From NCBI GenBank assembly GCA_030592355.1, contig JAUVJE010000140.1, forward strand, positions 1 to 6,422: a stretch of DNA of 6,422 bases, written 5' to 3'. The position numbers were made by a program, and so were the translations under genes. Of the stretch, positions 1 to 5,045 are shown one piece after another. Source of the DNA: Clostridia bacterium. Its GTDB lineage: Bacteria; Bacillota; Clostridia; DUPQ01. Within the stretch, counting starts at the first letter, position 1; every line of letters starts with the position of its first letter. Below the pieces are notes generated by a model. It had not been told where the DNA came from, did no database searches, and saw only the letters and a program-made list of their open reading frames with translations.

Positions 1-674
1 CCGTCATCAAGATGCTTTATCTGTCTGTCTGATGCGCCTTTTTGCGCAGAATAGACATATGCCGCTCCTGTTTTGCCATAAAGGGGATTGGCAACATCAC
101 ATGCCACGGTTATTTGAGTATTCTTTAAGCGTGGATCTAAAGCTGAGACATCATAGTATTTAACGTCGTTCATATAACGCCCGCCGTAAGACAGAGGTTT
201 TCCTTCTGAATCATAAAAAACTACTCCCAGAGCCTGGGCCGTGCCCATGCCGCAGTCTGTGGTTGAGCTGCCGCCTACTCCGATAATAATATTTGTGCAT
301 CCGGCATCCAGGGCAGCCAAAATCAATTCTCCGGTACCGAATGTGGTTGTGTTGAGAGGATTTCTGCGGTGAGGAGGTACAAGCATAAGACCGGAAGCAG
401 CTGCCATCTCAATAACCGCTGTTTTGCCGTCTGTTAATATACCAAAGAAAGATTCTATTTCATTTCTAAGGGGCCCCGTAACTTTGGTTTTGACAATGTG
501 TCCTCCGGCTCCCGCAACAATTGCCTCAACCGTGCCTTCGCCTCCGTCCGCGATGGGTATTTTAATTATTTCCGGATTAATAAGAACTCTTCTTACGCCC
601 TCTTCCATGCATTTTGCGACATTTAATGCGTTCATGCAGTCTTTGTACGAATCCGGAGCTATTATAATTTTCAT
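1..674 (-). CDS. glxK: Glycerate kinase, N-terminal part (runs off the left edge)
   Basis: This gene encodes an ATP-dependent glycerate kinase of the GlxK/GarK family. The enzyme phosphorylates glycerate in the cytoplasm and feeds it into lower glycolysis; this family is known to make 2-phosphoglycerate. The first 224 codons are present, against roughly 375-380 residues for the family, so the C-terminal part lies outside the window. Visible family signatures are the start MKIIIAPDSYKD, IADGGEGTVEA at about residues 41-51, the FGTGELILAALDAG helix at about 112-125, and the glycine-rich GVGGSSTTDCGMG segment at about 132-144. Two motifs differ from the usual text: SYKDCMNA where SFKGSLSA is common, and SSTTDCG where SATNDGG is common. 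The ATG ends at base 674 and is preceded by GGAGGTGA at 679-686, which fixes the start. The gene diverges from thrS. The substrate is inferred from the family. Confidence 0.95.
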   Translation of the reverse strand, partial: MKIIIAPDSYKDCMNALNVAKCMEEGVRRVLINPEIIKIPIADGGEGTVEAIVAGAGGHIVKTKVTGPLRNEIESFFGILTDGKTAVIEMAAASGLMLVPPHRRNPLNTTTFGTGELILAALDAGCTNIIIGVGGSSTTDCGMGTAQALGVVFYDSEGKPLSYGGRYMNDVKYYDVSALDPRLKNTQITVACDVANPLYGKTGAAYVYSAQKGASDRQIKHLDD

Positions 675-701
675 TTAATCACCTCCAAATTTCCTATTTC
701 T

Positions 702-710
702 ATTATATCA
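702..710 (-). promoter_or_regulatory. Extended -10 promoter for the glycerate kinase gene
   Basis: Read on the minus strand, this is TGATATAAT, a TGn extended -10 element with a perfect TATAAT. At the matching -35 position (about 725-730) the sequence is CCGCTT, which is poor, so recognition would rely on the extended -10. Transcription would start near base 695, leaving a short leader of about 20 nt that holds the GGAGGTGA ribosome binding site. Confidence 0.6.
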
Positions 711-736
711 TTATGGTAACAAAAAAGCGGCTTGTC

Positions 737-764
737 TTGACAAAAGCACCCAAACGAATATAAT
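737..764 (+). promoter_or_regulatory. Sigma-A promoter of the thrS T-box transcript
   Basis: A perfect -35 (TTGACA, 737-742) and a perfect -10 (TATAAT, 759-764) are separated by 16 bp. A second TATAAT lies at 769-774 but is 26 bp from the -35. The start point is expected near base 771, just before the first pairing strand of T-box Stem I, which supports this assignment. The -35 lies inside the inverted repeat TTGTC-tt-GACAA (732-743). Confidence 0.85.
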
Positions 765-778
765 TATGTATAATTCAA

Positions 779-986
779 CTGCGATGAAGGGAAGAGTAAA
801 CTGGATTCTTTAATAAGAGAGCGGATGCCCCGGCTGCAAGCACCGCAATAGAGGTCTTTTTGAAAACCACCCCGGAGCGGAAACGTTGATTACGTTATAA
901 TCACCAATGAGAAGGCGTACGCGCCAATCAGGGTGGAACCGTGGGAAACTTCCCGCCCCTGGATGTTATCCGGGTGGCGGTTTTTT
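779..986 (+). promoter_or_regulatory. T-box riboswitch, threonine specific (thrS leader)
   Basis: This leader senses uncharged tRNA-Thr and then lets transcription pass into thrS. Stem I starts with CTGC (779-782), pairing with GCGG (877-880). Above it come a GATGA/GGA kink-turn-like bulge and GGG (789-791) with CCC (871-873). The specifier loop has AGTA (795-798) on the 5' side and GAAAACCA (862-869) on the 3' side, which gives the specifier ACC (866-868), a threonine codon, followed by the conserved A. AGAGAG at 816-821 fits the usual AG bulge. Further hairpins are TGATTA/TAATCA (887-892, 898-903) and GGCG-TACG-CGCC (914-925). The T-box itself is AGGGTGGAACCGTG (930-943). Its antiterminator pairs AGGG (930-933) with CCCT (957-960) and GTGGG (941-945) with CCCGC (952-956), leaving the seven-base bulge TGGAACC (934-940). 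The A in TGGA predicts discriminator U in the tRNA. All pairings were done by eye. Confidence 0.95.
953..986 (+). terminator. T-box-controlled terminator upstream of thrS
   Basis: The strand 953-963 pairs with 969-980 to give 11 base pairs with U975 bulged and a loop at 964-968. Six T residues follow (981-986). The 5' strand shares bases 953-960 with the antiterminator, so the two structures exclude each other, as a T-box switch requires. Confidence 0.93.
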
Positions 987-1004
987 GTATGTGCCCGGAA
1001 TAGT

Positions 1005-1011
1005 AGAGGAG
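1005..1011 (+). promoter_or_regulatory. Ribosome binding site that sets the thrS start
   Basis: AGAGGAG lies 8 nt before the ATG at 1020. The same frame has an earlier ATG at 933, but that lies inside the T-box antiterminator, upstream of the terminator, so it cannot be the natural start. Confidence 0.9.
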
Positions 1012-1019
1012 CAAATAAA

Positions 1020-2960
1020 ATGATTAGCATTACATTAAAAGACGGAAGTGTAAAAGAATTTAACGCCGGGGTACGGCCCCTGGATGTGGCGATCAGCATA
1101 AGCGAGGGCTTTGCCAGAAATTGTGTTGCAGCAGAAATTAACGGCAAACTGGCCGGTTTAACGGATGTTATTAGCAATGACAGTGAGCTTAACCTGTTGA
1201 AATTTGACGATGAAGGCGGAGCAGAGGTCTACAGGCATACTGCAAGTCATATAATGGCGAATGCCATAAAAAGATTGTATAAAGGGGTTAAACTTGCAAT
1301 TGGTCCAGCAATCGAAAGTGGATTCTACTATGATTTTGACATTGAAAATACATTTTCAGAAGCTGATTTTGTAAAGATCGAAGCTGAGATGAATAAAATA
1401 ATTAAAGAAGACAATGAGATTGTCAGGTTTGCACTGCCCAGGGATGAGGCTATTGCCCTCATGAAGGAGTTGAATGAGCCATATAAAATTGAGCTCATTG
1501 AGGAACTTCCCGAAGGAGAGGAAATTTCATTCTATAAACAAGGTGATTTCACTGATTTATGCGCAGGACCCCATCTTCCGTCTACCGGAAGGATAAAATC
1601 ATTCAAATTGATGCAGGTTGCCGGTGCATACTGGCGCGGCAGCGAAAAGAATAAAATGCTACAGAGGATATATGGCACTGCTTTTGATAATAAAAAAGAG
1701 TTGAAAAAACATATAAATGCTCTTGAAGAGGCAAAAAAAAGAGATCACAATAAACTGGGGAGAGAACTTGAGTTATTTACCACAGTAGATAGTATAGGAC
1801 AGGGATTGCCGCTGCTTATGCCAAAAGGAGCAAAGGTTATACAGATCTTGCAGAGATTTGTTGAAGATGAAGAAGAAAAAAGAGGCTATCTATTAACAAA
1901 AACCCCCTTTCTGGCAAAGAGCGACTTATATAAAATTTCGGGCCATTGGGATCATTACAAGGACGGTATGTTTATATTGGGTGATGAAGAGGCGGGAGAG
2001 GAAGTACTTGCGTTAAGGCCAATGACATGCCCGTTCCAATTTATGATTTATAAAGCAGGCCTAAAAAGCTACAGAGATTTGCCTATCAGATATAATGAGA
2101 CTTCCCCCTTGTTTAGAAATGAATCATCAGGGGAAATGCACGGACTTATTAGAATCAGGCAGTTTACATTATCTGAAGGTCATATAATTTGTACTCCGGA
2201 ACAGCTTGAAGAAGAATTTAAAGCAGCGGTTGATTTGGTTAACTATTGTATGAATGCATTGGGAATAAGCGATGATGTCAGTTATAGGTTTTCCAAATGG
2301 GATCCTGACAATACTGAAAAATATATTGATAATCCGGAAGCCTGGGAAATTTCTCAAAGCTATATGAAAAAGATACTTGATGATATCGGCATTGATTATG
2401 AAGAGGCAGAAGACGAAGCTGCATTCTATGGCCCTAAACTGGATATACAGATAAAAAACGTATTTGGCAAAGAAGATACGCTGATTACCCTTCAAATTGA
2501 TTTTGCGCTTCCTGAAAGATTTGACATGATATATGTAGACCGCGATGGAGAAAAAAAGCATCCTTTCGTAATACACAGAAGTTCAATCGGATGCTATGAA
2601 AGAACCCTTGCGATTCTCATTGAAAAGTACGCGGGAGGATTTCCCGTATGGCTTGCGCCGGTGCAGGTCAGGGTCTTGTCAATAGCCTCAGTTCATGAAG
2701 ATTATGCTTATGAAGTTAAGAAGGAACTCGAATCGAAAGGAATTAGGGTTGAGGTTGATGTCCGCAATGAAAAACTCGGGTATAAGATTCGCGAAGCAAG
2801 GAATGAGAGAATCCCATACATACTGGTTGTCGGTGATAAAGAAATAGAAGACCGGACGGTAGCAGTACGAAGCCGCAAGGATGGAGATACAGGTGCAATC
2901 TTGCTTGGCGACTTTGTAGCTATGGTTAAAAAAGAGGATGATGAAAGGGTAATCTGGTAG
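1020..2960 (+). CDS. thrS: Threonine--tRNA ligase (ThrRS)
   Basis: This class II synthetase charges tRNA-Thr with threonine in the cytoplasm, and its 646 residues match a full-length bacterial enzyme. An N-terminal TGS domain covers about residues 1-61. The editing domain follows, with HTASH (H73, H77) and CAGPH (C181, H185), the HxxxH and CxxxH pairs that clear Ser-tRNA-Thr. In the catalytic core, motif 2 is PLFRNESSGEMHG (R366) and motif 3 is HRSSIGCYERT (R528). The expected zinc ligands are C337, H388 and H519, equivalent to E. coli C334, H385 and H511. The anticodon-binding domain begins near WLAPVQVRVL (about 544-553). The zinc cysteine motif reads MTCPFQ where many bacterial enzymes have MNCPGH or MNCPFH, which points to a divergent Clostridia-type branch. 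Expression is controlled by the T-box leader. The start is set by AGAGGAG at 1005-1011. Confidence 0.98.
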   Translation: MISITLKDGSVKEFNAGVRPLDVAISISEGFARNCVAAEINGKLAGLTDVISNDSELNLLKFDDEGGAEVYRHTASHIMANAIKRLYKGVKLAIGPAIESGFYYDFDIENTFSEADFVKIEAEMNKIIKEDNEIVRFALPRDEAIALMKELNEPYKIELIEELPEGEEISFYKQGDFTDLCAGPHLPSTGRIKSFKLMQVAGAYWRGSEKNKMLQRIYGTAFDNKKELKKHINALEEAKKRDHNKLGRELELFTTVDSIGQGLPLLMPKGAKVIQILQRFVEDEEEKRGYLLTKTPFLAKSDLYKISGHWDHYKDGMFILGDEEAGEEVLALRPMTCPFQFMIYKAGLKSYRDLPIRYNETSPLFRNESSGEMHGLIRIRQFTLSEGHIICTPEQLEEEFKAAVDLVNYCMNALGISDDVSYRFSKWDPDNTEKYIDNPEAWEISQSYMKKILDDIGIDYEEAEDEAAFYGPKLDIQIKNVFGKEDTLITLQIDFALPERFDMIYVDRDGEKKHPFVIHRSSIGCYERTLAILIEKYAGGFPVWLAPVQVRVLSIASVHEDYAYEVKKELESKGIRVEVDVRNEKLGYKIREARNERIPYILVVGDKEIEDRTVAVRSRKDGDTGAILLGDFVAMVKKEDDERVIW

Positions 2961-2962
2961 TT

Positions 2963-3448
2963 ATGAAGATATATGAAGCGTGGAAGGAAAAAACCGACAA
3001 GGGCGGAGACAAGAATTTTTTTGACGAATACTTTGAAAAAGAAATGAGCGCATATATTGATATTCTGACTGAGGGCAGCGGCACCCTGAAGGGGACATGC
3101 GGTGAGCTTGCAGAGAAATATGACATGAAGCCTGCTATTTTCGCCGGTTTCCTTGACGGGGTCAATACCAGTCTTTTAAAACCGATTGAGCTTGAGACGC
3201 TGACTGAAGCTTCAGAAGTTGATGTTAAAATTGATTTCGAAAAACTACTTTATAATATGCATGTTGCAAAAGCCAACTGGCTGTACCTGCTTGAAGAGTG
3301 GGAAAATGTGCTGACTGAGGAAAAGCGCGGGGAAATTAAAAAGCAATTCAACCGGGATACTACTGCGGTTTCCAATAAGGTGGGGCGTAACGAGCCATGC
3401 CCCTGCGGTTCGGGTAAGAAATATAAAAAGTGCTGCGGACGCTCCTAA
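2963..3448 (+). CDS. SEC-C zinc-motif protein, co-transcribed with thrS
   Basis: This is a 161-residue protein of unknown specific role. Its C-terminal end (about residues 141-159) is a SEC-C motif, GRNEPCPCGSGKKYKKCCG, with zinc ligands C146, C148, C157 and C158. The motif is known from the SecA C-terminus and many stand-alone proteins, where it binds zinc and often mediates contact with SecB or ribosomes. The first 125 residues are acidic and mostly helical by eye, with no signal peptide or membrane segment, and I recognise no named domain in them. The ATG is 2 nt after the thrS stop and has only a weak, distant AAAGGG (2944-2949). It is therefore probably translated by coupling to thrS and shares the T-box control. 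A strong terminator follows about 40 bases downstream. Any part in translation or protein targeting is inference from the motif and neighbour. Confidence 0.88.
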   Translation: MKIYEAWKEKTDKGGDKNFFDEYFEKEMSAYIDILTEGSGTLKGTCGELAEKYDMKPAIFAGFLDGVNTSLLKPIELETLTEASEVDVKIDFEKLLYNMHVAKANWLYLLEEWENVLTEEKRGEIKKQFNRDTTAVSNKVGRNEPCPCGSGKKYKKCCGRS

Positions 3449-3468
3449 CGCGTTAATTTTCCGCTATC

Positions 3469-3544
3469 GTCAGACATATAAGTTAATACAACCGCCGGAC
3501 TTGATTTAGGTTCAACCGGCGGTTTTCTTAACCCTATGTCTGAC
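3469..3544. repeat. 76-base nested inverted repeat around the thrS operon terminator
   Basis: Three paired blocks are arranged almost symmetrically: GTCAGACATA (3469-3478) with TATGTCTGAC (3535-3544), GTTAA (3482-3486) with TTAAC (3528-3532), and AACCGCCGG (3490-3498) with CCGGCGGTT (3516-3524). All three match perfectly. The spacers between blocks are 2-3 nt on each side. The outer arms are not needed for a terminator, so this may be a small palindromic repeat element or the fold of an RNA 3' end. I see no target-site duplication and no second copy in the window. Confidence 0.8.
3490..3529 (+). terminator. Intrinsic terminator of the thrS/SEC-C transcript
   Basis: A 9-bp GC-rich stem, AACCGCCGG with CCGGCGGTT, runs directly into TTTTCTT. 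The 17-nt loop can pair further inside (TTGA 3501-3504 with TCAA 3512-3515). It lies about 40 nt after the SEC-C stop codon. Confidence 0.88.
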
Positions 3545-3804
3545 TGGCTTTGTTTTGTTCACATCTCTTTTTCGTTTACGCATTTTCATGCGCGCACTCA
3601 ACGGGATGCTTCAAAGCCTCGCCTAGTGAAAAATTTCCAGCGTTAAGCCAGCTGTGGTTAGTTTTCCACCATCTTCTGACTAAGTTAGCAAAAAACACTG
3701 GATATGAATTGCATCCATCCGGTGATTTTCTTATACCCTACAGGGCATAGTGACCCTGTTGCGCGAATGACAATATATGTTATTATTAATAAAAGGAGAT
3801 AAAA
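3545..3804. other. Unassigned intergenic stretch before the NERD gene
   Basis: I cannot assign about 260 bases here. The stretch holds small hairpins, CGCAT-tttc-ATGCG (3579-3592) and ACAGGG/CCCTGT (3740-3745, 3754-3759). It also has a 66-codon open frame at 3550-3750 without a ribosome binding site or recognisable product, which I do not call. The minus-strand frames I read contain several stops. A weak promoter for the NERD gene is possible, TTGCGC (3759-3764) and TATTAT (3781-3786) with 16 bp between them. It would place transcription start at the ribosome binding site, AAAAGGAG (3791-3798). The stretch could be a degraded gene, a structured RNA or plain spacer. Confidence 0.4.
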
Positions 3805-4542
3805 ATGCTTTATCCGATTATATTAGCTTTGATAGTTTCGCTATATGGGATTTATTCTATTCCGGAGGTAAAGGGGTGGGCAGGCGAATGTGTGGTGAAA
3901 CTGGTCTTGTTAATGCTTCCTGCTGATGAGTACATTGTTATGAATGATATATACATTCCGGCATATGACGGAATGTATACACAAATAGACCATCTCGTAA
4001 TTTTTCTTGGAGGAATAATAGTCATAGAAACAAAGAACTACAGTGGAAAACTGAGTGGGAACAGCCGTAAAAAATACTGGATATCAAACAGGGATGGTGA
4101 AAAGGGGAAAGTTTATAATCCCATAAGACAGAATTCATATCATATTAAAATGCTTCGAGAGAACTGTCCCGGACTTGAAGATGAAAAAATATACTCTATC
4201 ATTTGTCTTTCATTCGGTGCCAGGGCTGAAGTTGAGACGCGGATTCCGATAACCGGCCCTTTTGGCATTAACAAAGTTATAAGAAAAATAAATGAAAAAC
4301 AAACCATTAAAACAAATGACATCCATACAACGGCAGAAAAAATTAGCAGGATAATCATTAAAGGCAGAGGGATTCAAAAAGAACACCGAAGGAAGCTGAT
4401 GGTCAGAAAGAAACGATTCCAAAAGGGTTTATGTCCGCGATGCAGTGCCAAACTTTTAAGAAGAAGAGGGGTTAGGGGAGAATACCTGATCTGTTCAAAT
4501 TACCCTATATGTAAATTTAGGGCATCAAATAGGTTTGATTAA
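3805..4542 (+). CDS. Membrane-anchored NERD-domain protein with C4 zinc finger
   Basis: This is a 245-residue protein with three parts. Residues 1-19 are hydrophobic and probably form one membrane anchor. Residues about 22-120 form a NERD (nuclease-related) domain, with GWAGE (E28), TQIDHLVI (D62) and IVIETKNYSG (E75, K77), followed by NPIRQN. These acidic residues and the lysine fit the PD-(D/E)xK-like pattern known for the family, so a DNA-cleaving or DNA-processing role is possible but not shown. Residues 210-238 match the topoisomerase I-type C4 zinc finger, CPRC then CSNYPICKF, with C210, C213, C230 and C236. A basic stretch (about 187-208, rich in K and R) precedes the finger and suits nucleic-acid contact. 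The start is supported by AAAAGGAG at 3791-3798. The gene has no operon partner, since the next gene has its own promoter. No cognate defence or repair gene is visible nearby. Confidence 0.88.
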   Translation: MLYPIILALIVSLYGIYSIPEVKGWAGECVVKLVLLMLPADEYIVMNDIYIPAYDGMYTQIDHLVIFLGGIIVIETKNYSGKLSGNSRKKYWISNRDGEKGKVYNPIRQNSYHIKMLRENCPGLEDEKIYSIICLSFGARAEVETRIPITGPFGINKVIRKINEKQTIKTNDIHTTAEKISRIIIKGRGIQKEHRRKLMVRKKRFQKGLCPRCSAKLLRRRGVRGEYLICSNYPICKFRASNRFD

Positions 4543-4613
4543 ACGCAAAACTATAAAACTAAAGACTAATATTAATATAATTAACAAACGAATTAATTAA
4601 TTAAAGGTAAACA

Positions 4614-4642
4614 TTGACAAATAATTAATTTATGTTTATAAT
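4614..4642 (+). promoter_or_regulatory. Consensus sigma-A promoter of the DUF2089/DUF4097 operon
   Basis: TTGACA (4614-4619) and TATAAT (4637-4642) are both perfect and separated by the optimal 17 bp. Upstream, 4560-4612 is almost pure A/T with TTAATTAA-type runs, which resembles an UP element. Transcription is expected to start near 4649-4650. A promoter this strong suggests that control is by repression or that high output is needed. Confidence 0.92.
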
Positions 4643-4657
4643 AGCAACATGAATAAA

Positions 4658-4665
4658 AGAGGTGG
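4658..4665 (+). promoter_or_regulatory. Ribosome binding site that sets the DUF2089 gene start
   Basis: AGAGGTGG lies immediately before the ATG at 4670. The earlier in-frame ATG at 4649 coincides with the predicted transcription start, so it would have no upstream leader and is not used. Confidence 0.88.
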
Positions 4666-4669
4666 TTTT

Positions 4670-5041
4670 ATGAAAAAACATAGTATACCCGGAGATTGCC
4701 CCGTATGCGGCGGGGAATTGAAAATAGATAGTATAAGCTGTACGGAATGCGATATGAAGATGACCGGAACTTTTTATATTTCCGGATTTTCTAAACTAAA
4801 TGAAAAACAGCTGAATTTTGTAACGTCTTTCATCAAATGCAGAGGTAGTATAAAGGAAATGGAAAAGGAACTTGGCATTTCATATCCTACGGTTAAGAGC
4901 AGACTCGATGACATTGCGAAAGCCATTGGTCTTGCTGTTGAACCTGATCCGGAGAAGGGCAATGCAGAAGTGCTTGAGAGTCTTGATAAAGGCGAATTAA
5001 GCATTGAAGAAGCAGTCAATATAATAAAGAATAAGAGGTGA
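4670..5041 (+). CDS. DUF2089-family zinc-ribbon/HTH protein, probable regulator
   Basis: This 123-residue protein is typical of the DUF2089 family. An N-terminal zinc ribbon has CPVC (C10, C13) and CTEC (C24, C27). The conserved core FSKLNEKQLNFVTSFIKCRG follows at about residues 40-59, then a helix-turn-helix, SIKEMEKELGISYPTVKSRL, at about 60-79. The C-terminus, LESLDKGELSIEEAVNIIK (about 102-120), is a SHOCT-like short helical motif. The layout fits a small DNA-binding regulator in the cytoplasm, although the family has no firmly assigned function that I know of. The stop codon overlaps the AGAGGTGA ribosome binding site of the next gene, and the gap is 4 nt, so the two are co-transcribed and probably translationally coupled. 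The same motif opens the next protein, which suggests that the two products bind each other. Self-regulation of the strong promoter at 4614-4642 is a reasonable inference. Confidence 0.88.
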   Translation: MKKHSIPGDCPVCGGELKIDSISCTECDMKMTGTFYISGFSKLNEKQLNFVTSFIKCRGSIKEMEKELGISYPTVKSRLDDIAKAIGLAVEPDPEKGNAEVLESLDKGELSIEEAVNIIKNKR

Positions 5042-5045
5042 AAAA

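Noticed and set aside
424..678. 84-codon plus-strand open frame
   Set aside because: It is antisense to the glycerate kinase, whose protein is clearly recognisable. It has no ribosome binding site of its own.
933..1019. Upstream in-frame ATG extending ThrRS by 29 residues
   Set aside because: It lies inside the T-box antiterminator and before the terminator hairpin. The added residues do not look like ThrRS, and AGAGGAG sits correctly before 1020.
2169..2576. 135-codon minus-strand open frame inside thrS
   Set aside because: It overlaps the conserved ThrRS catalytic core, and its translation is low-complexity, aromatic-rich and unlike any family I know.
3575..3690. Possible c-di-GMP or other riboswitch, because of the CAAAGCC and CTA segments
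   Set aside because: Only short fragments resemble the GEMM consensus. The paired helices and the second half of the motif are absent, and the NERD start codon is far downstream.
3550..3750. 66-codon plus-strand frame in the intergenic region
   Set aside because: It has no ribosome binding site, starts next to the palindrome, and its sequence shows no domain. It is kept only as part of the unassigned stretch.
4543..4613. Possible terminator or origin-like A/T-rich palindromes after the NERD gene
   Set aside because: The TTAATTAA runs form no stable GC stem with a T-tract, and no DnaA-box series is visible. They fit better as an UP element and spacer.
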